In this document: positions 8,233 through 17,091 of the stretch, in pieces
Layout of the letters: every line of letters begins with the position of its first letter
Numbering within the stretch: the stretch's first letter is position 1
Assembly: GCF_007954275.1 (NCBI RefSeq)
Contig: NZ_VOLT01000002.1
Span: 310,001 to 374,000, forward strand
Length of the DNA: 64,000 bases
Reading direction: 5' to 3'
Source of the DNA: Colwellia demingiae
Lineage (GTDB): Bacteria; Pseudomonadota; Gammaproteobacteria; Enterobacterales; Alteromonadaceae
Made by a program: the position numbers and the translations under genes
The notes under the pieces: model-generated
Database searches by the model: none
The model's input: only the letters and a program-made list of their open reading frames with translations
What the model was told of the DNA's origin: nothing

Positions 8233-8269
8233 GTTGGCACGGAGTTGACGTTAGTCAATGAGTACCAAC
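8233..8269 (-). ncRNA. Structured 3'-UTR RNA motif, tuf copy
   Basis: In the mRNA (minus strand) GUUGGUAC pairs with GUGCCAAC (8 bp with one U-G). Inside is an internal loop UCA / CUCC, then a 5-bp helix UUGAC/GUCAA and the tetraloop UAAC. The acnB 3' UTR has the same UACUCA and CUCCGUG strings at the same spacing, while the outer five and inner five pairs differ yet still pair. It lies 29 nt after the tuf stop and 58 nt before the terminator stem. No named family was recognised, and the function is unknown. Confidence 0.72.
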
Positions 8270-8298
8270 AACGAAGCTAAATCGATGTTAAAGACAAA

Positions 8299-9483
8299 TT
8301 AAGCCATAATCTTAGAAACAACACCAGCACCAACAGTACGACCACCTTCACGGATAGCGAAGCGTAAACCTTCGTCCATCGCTACTGGGTTGATTAGCTC
8401 AACAACAAACTTAAGGTTGTCGCCAGGCATTACCATTTCAACACCTTCAGGAAGCTCTACAGCACCTGTGATATCTGTTGTACGGAAGTAAAACTGTGGA
8501 CGGTATCCTTTGAAGAATGGAGTATGACGACCACCTTCATCTTTCGAAAGAACATATACTTCAGATTCGAATTTAGTGTGTGGTAAAATTGAACCAGGAG
8601 CACATAGTACTTGACCACGTTCAACATCTTCACGCTTAAGACCACGTAGAAGAACACCACAGTTCTCGCCAGCACGACCTTCGTCAAGAAGCTTACGGAA
8701 CATTTCAACACCAGTACAAGTTGATTTTTGTGTATCACGGATACCAACAACTTCTACTTCTTCACCAATTTTGATGATACCACGTTCAACACGACCAGTA
8801 ACAACTGTACCACGACCTGAGATTGAGAATACATCTTCGATAGGCATGATGAATGCACCGTCGATTGCACGCTCTGGCTCTGGAATGTAAGTATCAAGTG
8901 CATCAGCAAGTTCGATAATTTTCGCTTCCCATGCTTCATCGCCTTGAAGAGCGCCTAAAGCTGAACCTTGAATTACTGGTAAATCATCACCAGGGAAGTC
9001 ATATTCAGAAAGAAGTTCACGAACTTCCATTTCTACTAGTTCAAGTAATTCTTCATCATCAACAACATCACATTTGTTCATGAAAACGATAATGAAAGGA
9101 ACACCAACTTGGCGAGACAATAAGATGTGCTCACGTGTTTGTGGCATAGGACCATCTGTAGCAGCAACTACTAAGATAGCGCCATCCATTTGTGCAGCAC
9201 CAGTTATCATGTTTTTGATGTAATCGGCGTGACCAGGACAATCTACGTGTGCATAGTGACGTACTTCAGTATCGTATTCGATGTGAGAAGTATTGATTGT
9301 AATACCACGTTCACGTTCTTCAGGAGCGTTATCGATTTGTGCGAAATCTTTAACTTCACCACCGTGAACTTTAGTTAATACCGCAGAGATAGCGGCTGTT
9401 AAAGTTGTTTTACCGTGATCAACGTGTCCAATAGTACCAACATTCACATGTGGTTTATTACGTTCAAATTTTTCTTTAGCCAT
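8299..9483 (-). CDS. tuf: Elongation factor Tu
   Basis: Delivers aminoacyl-tRNA to the ribosome as a GTP complex. 394 residues, the usual length. G1 GHVDHGKT (about 19-26), the effector region with RGITINT (59-65), G3 DCPGH (81-85) and G4 NKCD (136-139) are intact; the GTPase-activating His of PGHADY is present. It is the tufB-position copy, downstream of the thrU-tyrU-glyT-thrT tRNA cluster as in E. coli. Transcription would start at the tRNA promoter near 10039-10067 and end at 8151-8174. Its 3' UTR holds an unusual structured motif. Confidence 0.99.
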   Translation of the reverse strand: MAKEKFERNKPHVNVGTIGHVDHGKTTLTAAISAVLTKVHGGEVKDFAQIDNAPEERERGITINTSHIEYDTEVRHYAHVDCPGHADYIKNMITGAAQMDGAILVVAATDGPMPQTREHILLSRQVGVPFIIVFMNKCDVVDDEELLELVEMEVRELLSEYDFPGDDLPVIQGSALGALQGDEAWEAKIIELADALDTYIPEPERAIDGAFIMPIEDVFSISGRGTVVTGRVERGIIKIGEEVEVVGIRDTQKSTCTGVEMFRKLLDEGRAGENCGVLLRGLKREDVERGQVLCAPGSILPHTKFESEVYVLSKDEGGRHTPFFKGYRPQFYFRTTDITGAVELPEGVEMVMPGDNLKFVVELINPVAMDEGLRFAIREGGRTVGAGVVSKIMA

Positions 9484-9569
9484 TGTAAGATACCTCTGGG
9501 TATAGTAATTATTTACTGTTTATTTAAGTTTGATATTTAATTTGAGATAAGGATAGATTAATCTAGGAA

Positions 9570-9645
9570 TGGTGCTGATAGGCAGATTCGAACTGCCGAC
9601 CTCACCCTTACCAAGGGTGCGCTCTACCAACTGAGCCATATCAGC
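9570..9645 (-). tRNA. tRNA-Thr (GGT)
   Basis: 76 nt with encoded CCA. The acceptor stem is GCTGATA/TATCAGC, the anticodon loop CTTGGTA, and the T-loop TTCGAAT. It corresponds by position to thrT, the tRNA next to tufB in E. coli. Confidence 0.96.
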
Positions 9646-9661
9646 ATTCATATACAAAGAT

Positions 9662-9735
9662 TGGAGCGGGCGGCGAGAATCGAACTCGCAGCTTTAGCTT
9701 GGAAGGCTAAGGTATTACCACTATACGACGCCCGC
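9662..9735 (-). tRNA. tRNA-Gly (TCC)
   Basis: 74 nt with encoded CCA. The acceptor stem is GCGGGCG/CGCCCGC, the anticodon loop CTTCCAA, and the T-loop TTCGATT. It is equivalent in position to glyT. Confidence 0.96.
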
Positions 9736-9797
9736 GTTTTCTATCAGATATCTCTTTTTGATTTATCCTTATTTTGCAATAAGCATAAATCGAAAGA

Positions 9798-9882
9798 TGG
9801 TGGAGGGAGGTGGATTCGAACCACCGAAGGCTGAGCCGTCAGATTTACAGTCTGATCCCTTTGGCCACTCGGGAACCCCTCC
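9798..9882 (-). tRNA. tRNA-Tyr (GTA)
   Basis: 85 nt class II tRNA with a long variable arm and encoded CCA. The acceptor stem is GGAGGGG and the anticodon loop CTGTAAA. It is equivalent in position to tyrU. Confidence 0.96.
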
Positions 9883-9943
9883 ACTTAAAGCCTATACCTT
9901 TTAAAAAGGTACCTTATATAAGCATTGCTTTAATAAGTATTAA

Positions 9944-10019
<76 letters not shown>

Positions 10020-10038
10020 ACTACATTAAGTGGTGCGA

Positions 10039-10067
10039 ATTCTAGTGTAATGTTTTACGCCTTGCAA
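10039..10067 (-). promoter_or_regulatory. Promoter of the tRNA-tuf operon
   Basis: On the minus strand TTGCAA (10062-10067) and TAGAAT (10039-10044) are exactly 17 bp apart, one mismatch from consensus at the -10. Initiation would fall near 10032, a dozen bases before the mature tRNA-Thr. No other good promoter was seen before tuf. Confidence 0.75.
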
Positions 10068-10180
10068 TAGCTAAATCCAAATATTTTGCACTTTTTTCAT
10101 CTTTATTGATTGTTTGATGGTTTTTCATTCAAAGAAAGACTGTTTTTGCTGCTCAACGGCTTGTTACTGGTGGTTAAAGT

Positions 10181-10209
10181 AAAAAATCCGACACTATTAA
10201 ATGTCGGAT
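10181..10209 (-). terminator. Terminator of the DUF2726 gene
   Basis: ATCCGACA (10186-10193) pairs with TGTCGGAT (10202-10209), loop of 8. On the minus strand the stem is followed by TTTTTT. It lies 87 nt past the stop at 10296 and before the tRNA promoter. Confidence 0.9.
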
Positions 10210-10295
10210 CTCTTTATTTTTCTTTGCTAGGACATTTTCTTGACTATATTTCTTGCTAGATATAGTCCTGTTATTCCTTAATTCAGTACCAAGTT

Positions 10296-10979
10296 TTAAT
10301 GTGATAAAGAAGAAGCGGGCATTCCGCCTAATTGTCCTGCTGACATTTGTGGCATTATCGGTGTTTGTTGATCCACTTGTGCTCTAGCCGCTGCCGCTGT
10401 TAAAGCGCCAACTGATTTATTTCGTGCTCTCACCATAGGTGCTGGGATGATACGGCCCTTTACTTTTGGCTCTGGGGCAAAGTTAGCCGCCGATTTACCC
10501 AGCAGACGAGTATGGATACACGATCTAATTTCTTCTAGGGTGTAATTAGCTTTTACTTTAATACGAAGATGTGGAATTGAAGCTGCTTCTAGGCTACCAC
10601 TAACAAACCAATCTTTTTTAATTTTATAACCTCGGCCCTGCGTATCTACTAAATCAATGGCGCCCAGTAGTTTCATACTGCTACGATCACAAATCACAAA
10701 ATCTAAGTACTTGGTTTCGGCGCTTTTTGCTGCCGTTTGACTGGCCCGACTTGAAACACCATTGCGTATAGTTACCACATCACTGAGTCTGACGCGATTC
10801 AACACTCGGTATTTTGCACCTAATGCTTGTTCAACAAGGTTTTGGAAGTTTTTTTCTGCGGGGGTAAAAATTGCTTTTTTACTATCAAAAGGAAAAGGAA
10901 AGCTGTTGTCATTTAAACGACTAGCTAACACGGCAACAATTACCACTAAGGTAATCAAGGCAAATAATATCAGTTCCAT
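10296..10979 (-). CDS. DUF2726 domain protein, membrane-anchored
   Basis: 227 residues. An N-terminal membrane helix (about 3-20) is followed by the DUF2726 core (about 38-165): FTPAEKNFQNLVEQALG, then YRVLNRVRLSDVV, YLDFVICDRSSM and GAIDLVD. DUF2726 is remotely related to restriction-endonuclease-like nucleases, and the Asp-rich strands fit that, but no activity is established. The C-terminal 60 residues are Ala/Pro/Gln-rich and low-complexity. GGAGAAATGT precedes the ATG, and a clear terminator ends it, so it is monocistronic. Confidence 0.82.
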   Translation of the reverse strand: MELILFALITLVVIVAVLASRLNDNSFPFPFDSKKAIFTPAEKNFQNLVEQALGAKYRVLNRVRLSDVVTIRNGVSSRASQTAAKSAETKYLDFVICDRSSMKLLGAIDLVDTQGRGYKIKKDWFVSGSLEAASIPHLRIKVKANYTLEEIRSCIHTRLLGKSAANFAPEPKVKGRIIPAPMVRARNKSVGALTAAAARAQVDQQTPIMPQMSAGQLGGMPASSLSH

Positions 10980-11145
10980 ACATTTCTCCAGCGATTCAAA
11001 TTCTTGACGCTTTCTCTATATTAGAGAATAAACGTACTACTTAACCTTGATTAAGCAAAATATGTGCCGAAGTTCTATATTACACAAAGGTTTATTAAGA
11101 TCCGATTTTATCTATGAGTACGTTGTTATTACTGAGGTATTATTT

Positions 11146-11164
11146 TGAATAGTGCTTATTTAAG
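11146..11164 (+). repeat. 19-nt dispersed repeat, copy A
   Basis: TGAATAGTGCTTATTTAAG, identical to 34424-34442. The sequence before it is also similar in both copies (GTTGTTATTACTG here, GTTGTCATTATTG there), so the shared element may be about 35-40 nt long. Intergenic. Confidence 0.7.
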
Positions 11165-11212
11165 AAATAGATGCAGCGTCAAAATGCTGCACCTATATAT
11201 AGTGGCATTAAT

Positions 11213-11857
11213 TTAGGCGGGGTATTTTTCTTCTAACGCTTGGTATAATTGCTGCTGAAAATCTTCTGCGCCAGTATCTAAAGTAGTGACTAGTTTTGCT
11301 AATACTTCATTATCTTCTTCACCGTGCCATTCTTTAATATAACTCCCCTCTTTATAACCGTGATCTTGGCGGAAAAAGTTTAGTGTATTTTTACCAACAT
11401 ATTGTCTGAATAATTCATCTAGATCCATATTCATTAAAGACATGCAGTCAGCTAAAGCCTTAGCATCAAAAGCTCTACTTGTAACAGCAGCTGACGCTAA
11501 ATTTTCTAGCGCTATTTTAAAGTCACTTTCTGCCGTACCTTGGTGTAATTCTTTTGAAAGTTCACTGGCAATTAATTCGGCGCTATCACCAGACATTAAA
11601 CGTAAACTCAAACCAAAGTGAAAAATATCAACGAGTTCTAATTGCACTTGAGCGATGTCAATTTCTTGGTGTTTCCACCATTTCCAACCATGATGGTCTA
11701 ACATCTCAGCACATTCTACCCAAATTGCACGATACCATTCATAGCCATTTTCACGCCATGTATCACTAACACGACTGTTCATCGCATCTTGCATGACCAG
11801 CATTTGGCTAATTTGTTTCTCGGCTATAGAGAGTGCAGTTGATAGTTTTTCGCTCAT
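11213..11857 (-). CDS. Dimeric (all-alpha) dUTP diphosphatase-like protein
   Basis: 214 residues from the ATG at 11855-11857, preceded by TTGAGAAATAC; an upstream start would add 20 residues. The helical pattern CAEMLDHHGWKWWK (about residues 51-64) then ELVDIFHFGLSLR (about 74-86) is the acidic Mg2+-binding core of the MazG-like dimeric dUTPases found in trypanosomatids, Campylobacter and some marine bacteria. These hydrolyse dUTP (and dUDP) to dUMP, protecting DNA from uracil. It is unrelated in fold to the trimeric Dut of E. coli. It stands alone between divergent or unrelated genes. Confidence 0.85.
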   Translation of the reverse strand: MSEKLSTALSIAEKQISQMLVMQDAMNSRVSDTWRENGYEWYRAIWVECAEMLDHHGWKWWKHQEIDIAQVQLELVDIFHFGLSLRLMSGDSAELIASELSKELHQGTAESDFKIALENLASAAVTSRAFDAKALADCMSLMNMDLDELFRQYVGKNTLNFFRQDHGYKEGSYIKEWHGEEDNEVLAKLVTTLDTGAEDFQQQLYQALEEKYPA

Positions 11858-11928
11858 GTATTTCTCAAATAATAATGTTAGTACCGTTATTTTGCCGTAG
11901 CTGATAGCTTGTGACAAGTATTATACCA

Positions 11929-11946
11929 AACGGATTAATTTATTGA
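11929..11946 (+). repeat. 18-nt dispersed repeat, copy B
   Basis: AACGGATTAATTTATTGA, identical to the minus strand of 6549-6566. It lies in the gap between the dUTPase-like gene and the diguanylate cyclase gene. Confidence 0.7.
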
Positions 11947-12096
11947 CCAACTTAGCCCTACATTAGTCAGATTACAATTAGCTGTTTGTTTTGCTTTAAG
12001 AGTGACTTTATGACTATATTAGATAGGTAAAACTCTTTTCCCTCTGCTTCTTGTTACCACATCACCAAGCAAACGAGTTAGCTCAAGGAAAGCCCT

Positions 12097-12975
12097 ATGA
12101 AGTATTTAGAAAATAATCTACTACTTAACTCCGTCATTGATCTAATTGATGACTTGATTTTTTATAAAGATAAACACTTCAGATACATTGGTTGTAATAC
12201 TGCTTTCCTCTACTTTGTCGGTAAAAAATCTGAGGACCTGATAGGCAAGGATGATTTTGAGATATTTGATCACGACTTGGCTAGCCTATTCAGAAAGCAC
12301 GATAAACTTATGCTCGCTGAAGGTTGTGTTAGATCCAATGAAGAATGGGTTATCTATCCTAATAACAAAAAAGTTTATCTGTTAACTAAAAAAATTCCTT
12401 TTGTCTATGATGGTATTAACACGGGAATTTTAGGCATTAGTCGAGATATCACTTCGTTAGAAAAAGCCAATCAGCAATTACAGCAACAAACGTTATTGGA
12501 TGAACTTACACGGGTAAAAAATAGAAAAGCGTATAATCTTAAAATTAAATCTTTACTGGCTGTTTTTGAACGTTACCAAACATCTTTCTCAATTATCAGC
12601 ATAGATATTGATGATTTTAAAAACATTAATGATAATTTTGGTCATGATGTTGGCGATACGGTCTTACGCAGTTTTGGTGCTCTTATCGAAAAAAACATTC
12701 GAGAAACTGACCATCTATTTAGAATTGGTGGTGAAGAATTTGTCATTTTATCGGAGTCAAAAACCAAAGTTGATGCGATTCAGTTAGCCGAAAAATTAAG
12801 AAAAATTGTTGCATCTAAAACTCTTCATTCGAATATTAATATCACCATCAGTTTAGGTATCTGTGAAGTAACCACAGGTGATGGCCCCAACTCTATCGCT
12901 AAGCGAGTTGATAATTTACTTTATGAAGCAAAGTCACATGGAAAAAATACAGTGACCTATCGTTCGGTAACATGA
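12097..12975 (+). CDS. PAS-GGDEF diguanylate cyclase
   Basis: 292 residues, no membrane segment or signal peptide. An N-terminal PAS domain (about 8-122, ending GISRDIT) precedes a GGDEF domain (about 132-290) with an intact active site GGEEF at 211-215. An RETD (202-205) lies five residues before it, matching the inhibitory RxxD c-di-GMP site. It should make cyclic di-GMP from two GTP in response to a cytoplasmic signal, with product feedback. AAGGAAAG precedes the ATG. It is monocistronic and no c-di-GMP effector gene is adjacent. Confidence 0.93.
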   Translation: MKYLENNLLLNSVIDLIDDLIFYKDKHFRYIGCNTAFLYFVGKKSEDLIGKDDFEIFDHDLASLFRKHDKLMLAEGCVRSNEEWVIYPNNKKVYLLTKKIPFVYDGINTGILGISRDITSLEKANQQLQQQTLLDELTRVKNRKAYNLKIKSLLAVFERYQTSFSIISIDIDDFKNINDNFGHDVGDTVLRSFGALIEKNIRETDHLFRIGGEEFVILSESKTKVDAIQLAEKLRKIVASKTLHSNINITISLGICEVTTGDGPNSIAKRVDNLLYEAKSHGKNTVTYRSVT

Positions 12976-13019
12976 AATTTCAATTTATTGATCGAACCAT
13001 ACTCTTTGATATTAACTCA

Positions 13020-14054
13020 TTAACTGAACAGTTTTTTTCTTACCATAGCGCGATAGGCTTTCGGCGTTAAGTGTAAGTCTTTCTTAAATAATCGCGTTAA
13101 ATGCCCTTGATCTTGATAACCCACCTGATCGGCTATTTCTTGTATGGTTAAATTACTTGATGCCAATAATTCTTTTGCTGTTTCTATTCTCAACTGTTGC
13201 CAGTATTGTGTAGCACGTACTCCAGTAGCTGATTTGAATCGACGGGTAAATGAGCGTTGGCTCATACCAAATTGCTTGGCGATCTCTGTCAGGGTTAATT
13301 CCGTATTCAAATTCGTGCGTAGCCAAAATTGAATTTCAGCAATCAATTCATCCGCATGCCTATCGCCCGATCCCTCCAAATAACGTTGTTCCTCATAAGG
13401 CTTGCGTATCTCATGAGAGAAATTCCGTTCTACATTTTGTGCTGCCTCTTTACCATAGTGCTGAGAAATTAGGTGAACAATGATATCAGCCAATGCATTT
13501 AGGCTAGCAGCACAATAAATGCGTTCAGATTGAGTAATAAAAAAATCGGGTTTTAAATCAACTTGCGGGTAATCTCGTTTAAATTGGTCAACATAATGCC
13601 AATGTGTGGTCGCCGAGTGATTGTCTAGTAAACCTGACTCTGCCAAAAAGCACACCCCGGTGCCAACACCAATTAAAGTACTTCCTTGCTGCCAGCAATG
13701 CTTTAACCAAGCAACTAATTTTTGATGACTTTTAAGTACAGGGCGAGGATTGCGCCACAGACTGGGCACAATAATAATATCAGGTGGGGCTGATTTAACT
13801 AATAATTCACTATCAAGGGTGATATCTGCAACCATAGTAATGCCTGCACGTGACTTTATTTTAACTGACGACTCACTTAAAAATTGCGTGTTAAGTTTTA
13901 ATACTGATTTATCATAACGCCTAGCAAAAGCTTCTCCAGCAAGTAACATCTCAATAGGTAAAGTCACTCCCGTGGCTAATACATGCGGATATATAACTAA
14001 ATTCACAGTTAACTTATTTGTTAAACAATCTGTTTTTATACGCTTATTAGGCAT
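13020..14054 (-). CDS. GlxA-type AraC-family transcriptional regulator
   Basis: 344 residues from the ATG at 14052-14054 (AGGAAAG upstream); a GTG seven codons earlier is less likely. The N-terminal DJ-1/PfpI-like domain (about 15-205) has the ATTHWHYVDQF segment typical of GlxA regulators, but the nucleophile-elbow position reads GVGTGVCFLAE, with Gly where Cys is common. The C-terminal AraC helix-turn-helix pair (about 237-335) has LTEIAKQFGMSQRSFTRRFK and QEIADQVGYQDQGHLTRLFK. It is transcribed divergently from fabY across a 150-bp gap with ATGGCCAT and GGCCAT repeats, so control of fabY or of itself is possible but unproven. Confidence 0.9.
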   Translation of the reverse strand: MPNKRIKTDCLTNKLTVNLVIYPHVLATGVTLPIEMLLAGEAFARRYDKSVLKLNTQFLSESSVKIKSRAGITMVADITLDSELLVKSAPPDIIIVPSLWRNPRPVLKSHQKLVAWLKHCWQQGSTLIGVGTGVCFLAESGLLDNHSATTHWHYVDQFKRDYPQVDLKPDFFITQSERIYCAASLNALADIIVHLISQHYGKEAAQNVERNFSHEIRKPYEEQRYLEGSGDRHADELIAEIQFWLRTNLNTELTLTEIAKQFGMSQRSFTRRFKSATGVRATQYWQQLRIETAKELLASSNLTIQEIADQVGYQDQGHLTRLFKKDLHLTPKAYRAMVRKKLFS

Positions 14055-14204
14055 AATTTCTTTCCTACTCACCACTTATGGCCATTATTACACACTATAA
14101 GGCCATTTTGGCTTATTATTATTTTGAGGAGTCATTAGAATAGACACTATCAAACGCAATACTACTATTTTGCATTTATTCAAATTCTTTAAGTGGATTA
14201 TTAC

Positions 14205-16100
14205 ATGACACGTTTACCTTTAATTATTGGCATGGGCGGTATTAATGCTTCAGGCCGTACCTCATTTCATCAAGGATTTCGACGTATAGTAATCGACAAA
14301 TTAACTGCTCAAGCGCGCCAAGAAACATTTGTCGGTTTAGCAAGCTTAATGAAAATTGTCACAAAAAAAGATGGCAGTTTAGTTGATGCTGACGGTAATC
14401 TTGTTTTAGCGAATGAAATCGAAAGCAAGTTTGGGCAACAAATTCTTGCCGGTACCTTAATTCGTAAAATTGAAAAAAATCATTTTGATCCTGATGCGAC
14501 TCACTGGCATCAAAAAATGAATCTCAGCGCTACAGATAAACCTATAACATTTGAATTACGTGCCAAAGAATTACCTAAACCAGTACCAAATTCATGGTTG
14601 GTAACTGATATAGGTGAAGGCCGAGTTTCTGTCGAAATTCCTGAACAACTAACGATTACGCACGATTCGTATCGTGATAACCCGATTAAGGCTGCAGGTC
14701 AGTTTCCAACAGGGTTTGATCCTGCCGAGCTTTACAACAGTCGAAATCATCCTCGCGGTTTACAAGCAACTATTTTTGCTGCTACGGATGCTATACGCTC
14801 TACTGGGTTCGAATGGGATGACATTTTAGCTAAAATTAGTCCTGATGAAGTAGGGACATACTCAGCGTCCATTGCAGGACAAATGCATGATGAGGGTTTT
14901 GGTGGCTTAGTTAAAAGCCGTTTAACGGGTTCTCGTGTCAGTACTAAGCAATTAGCGCTGGGACTTAATACTATGTCTACTGATTTTATCAATGCTTATG
15001 TTACTGGTAATGTCGGCACCACCTTTACTAGCTCAGGTGCTTGTGCAACATTCTTATATAATTTACGCGCAGCGGCACATGACATGGCAGCTGGTCGTAC
15101 TCGTATCGCTATTGTGGGTAGTAGTGAAACACCTATCACACCAGAAATGATTGAAGGCTTTGGCAACATGAGTGCATTAGCCAATGAAGAAGGGTTAAAG
15201 AAACTTGATGGTACTGATACTGCTGATCATCGCCGAACTAGCCGTCCATTTGGTAATAACTGCGGTTTTACTATGGGTGAAGGTGCTCATTTTGTTGTAT
15301 TAATGGATGATGCCCTTGCGTTAGAAATGGGCGCAAAAATACTTGGTTCTGTTGCCGACGTATTCATTAATGCTGACGGTTATAAAAAATCGATTACAGC
15401 ACCTGGTCCTGGTAACTATATTACTATGGCCAAATCCGTTGCTTTAGCGGAACAAGTTTTAGGTAAAGAAGCGCTACAAGAGCGTAGTTTTATTTTGGCG
15501 CATGGTTCAAGTACACCACAAAATCGCGTTACTGAATCATTAATTTATCATAAAGTCGCAGAATGTTTTGATATCAAAAACTGGCCTGTTGCTGCGCCTA
15601 AAGCTTATGTTGGTAACACGTTAGCTCCCGCTAGTGGCGATCAAATGGCAATGGCATTAGGTATTTTTAGCGATAACATTATGCCAGGTATTACCACTAT
15701 TGATGAAGTTGCTGAAGATGTTCATAACGAACACCTTAATATTGCAACTGACCATTGGCACTGCCCTGATATGGATATAGCGTTTATCAATTCAAAAGGC
15801 TTTGGTGGCAATAATGCAACTGCTACTGTTTTTTCTCCAAAAGTCAGTTTAACCATGATGGAAAAACGTTATGGCGCTGAGGCAATGGAAACTTACCAAC
15901 AAAAATTAGCTGAGGTAGAACAAGCTCAACAAGTTTATCGCGATAACGCTAACAATGGTCAATTTGATTTAATTTATAAGTTTGGTAAAGGTCTGATTAA
16001 TGAAGCTGATATTGAGTTAACTAGCGACAGTTTAACCTTTGCTGAATTCAAAAATAGCATTGCACTACCGAGCAAAAACCCGTTTGATGATATGGTCTAA
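14205..16100 (+). CDS. fabY: Beta-ketoacyl-ACP synthase, FabY type
   Basis: 631 residues from the ATG at 14205; a GTG four codons earlier is possible. Length and motifs match Pseudomonas FabY, which starts fatty acid synthesis by condensing acetyl-CoA with malonyl-ACP. The thiolase-fold nucleophile is Cys280 (SSGACATF), the first catalytic His is His433 (LAHGSSTP), and Lys466 starts the last motif KAYVGNTLAPASG, where Asn471 takes the place of the second His of elongating synthases. It is a single gene facing a GlxA-type regulator, so a FabH-independent initiation route is likely, either alone or beside FabH. Confidence 0.87.
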   Translation: MTRLPLIIGMGGINASGRTSFHQGFRRIVIDKLTAQARQETFVGLASLMKIVTKKDGSLVDADGNLVLANEIESKFGQQILAGTLIRKIEKNHFDPDATHWHQKMNLSATDKPITFELRAKELPKPVPNSWLVTDIGEGRVSVEIPEQLTITHDSYRDNPIKAAGQFPTGFDPAELYNSRNHPRGLQATIFAATDAIRSTGFEWDDILAKISPDEVGTYSASIAGQMHDEGFGGLVKSRLTGSRVSTKQLALGLNTMSTDFINAYVTGNVGTTFTSSGACATFLYNLRAAAHDMAAGRTRIAIVGSSETPITPEMIEGFGNMSALANEEGLKKLDGTDTADHRRTSRPFGNNCGFTMGEGAHFVVLMDDALALEMGAKILGSVADVFINADGYKKSITAPGPGNYITMAKSVALAEQVLGKEALQERSFILAHGSSTPQNRVTESLIYHKVAECFDIKNWPVAAPKAYVGNTLAPASGDQMAMALGIFSDNIMPGITTIDEVAEDVHNEHLNIATDHWHCPDMDIAFINSKGFGGNNATATVFSPKVSLTMMEKRYGAEAMETYQQKLAEVEQAQQVYRDNANNGQFDLIYKFGKGLINEADIELTSDSLTFAEFKNSIALPSKNPFDDMV

Positions 16101-16233
16101 CCTTATCTAGTATGGTGTTAGCTTGCCAAATTGGTAAGCTAACACCTGAAATGCTGTTGCATTTTCTTTAAGTGTAAAATCGAGTCACTTCTCCTCCTAC
16201 TTATAGTTTTCCCAAACAAAAATAAGGCAAAGT

Positions 16234-17091
16234 ATGTCTCGGCTTCGCATCATTCTCATCACATTCCTATCACTATCAGCCTTTGCTGCTAACTCGCTGA
16301 TCACTCGTTTTGCTTTAGAAAAAACGACTATTGATGAAGCCAGCTTCATTATGCTTCGAGTTGTCTCAGGAGCTCTATTCTTGTGGTTATTCTTAGCGAT
16401 AAAAAAAGATAAAAAAATAGTACAAGGCGGTACATGGTTTGCTGCTTTTGCTTTGTTTATTTATGCCGTCAGTTTTACCTATGGTTACGGATTGATTGCG
16501 GCTGGCACAGGTGCCTTATTACTCTTTGGCTCAGTACAAATTACTATGACCGTTGCGGGTTACCGTGAAGGAGAACGGCTAAACGTAATACAACTAGTCG
16601 GCTTTGTTTTAGCACTTGCTGGATTAGTCATTTTGATGCTACCCGGTATAAGCGCACCTTCCTTTATGGGAGCATTCTTGATGTGTATTTCAGGAGTCGC
16701 TTGGAGTATTTACACACTGCAAGGCAGAGGTGCAAGTAGCCCCGCAGCTAGTACTGCCGGTAACTTCATAAAAGCTGCCCCCATGGCAATACTGTTATGG
16801 CTCATAGTTTACCTTTCCTCAAATAACACTATCGATTTAGCAAACATAGGCGTTATTTATGCATTGTTATCAGGTATTGTTACTTCTGGTATCGGCTATA
16901 TTATTTGGTATAGTGTTTTACCTGAACTTAAAGCCACTCAAGCCGCGATTGTGCAATTAAGTGTCCCACTATTGGTAACATTAGCGGGTGCCCTATTGCT
17001 CAATGAGGCCATCACATTACGCATTGTATTCGCTTCTCTGACTATTTTAATCGGTACTATTCTAGTGCTTACGTTTAAACGTAAGCACTAG
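16234..17091 (+). CDS. EamA-family (DMT superfamily) transporter
   Basis: 285 residues with about ten predicted membrane helices in two EamA repeats (about 5-135 and 148-282). NSLITRFALEKTTIDEASFIMLR is the usual start of the first repeat (substrate-lining helices). Such proteins export amino acids or other small metabolites; substrate cannot be told from sequence. It lies 133 nt downstream of fabY with no terminator seen between them, so co-transcription is possible. Its last ten codons and stop are part of a 30-bp perfect palindrome. Confidence 0.9.
   Translation: MSRLRIILITFLSLSAFAANSLITRFALEKTTIDEASFIMLRVVSGALFLWLFLAIKKDKKIVQGGTWFAAFALFIYAVSFTYGYGLIAAGTGALLLFGSVQITMTVAGYREGERLNVIQLVGFVLALAGLVILMLPGISAPSFMGAFLMCISGVAWSIYTLQGRGASSPAASTAGNFIKAAPMAILLWLIVYLSSNNTIDLANIGVIYALLSGIVTSGIGYIIWYSVLPELKATQAAIVQLSVPLLVTLAGALLLNEAITLRIVFASLTILIGTILVLTFKRKH
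17062..17091 (+). terminator. 30-bp perfect palindrome over the stop codon of the EamA gene
   Basis: Two 15-nt arms (17062-17076 and 17077-17091) are exact reverse complements with no spacer, ending on the TAG stop. The centre is GTTTAAAC. In RNA it would form a stable hairpin. Only TATTTTAG follows, so it is a weak intrinsic terminator at best, or a protein-binding or 3'-end-protecting structure. Confidence 0.55.

Noticed and set aside
13020..14054. Missing Cys in the GlxA-type domain as a notable defect
   Set aside because: These regulator domains are often non-catalytic and vary at this position.
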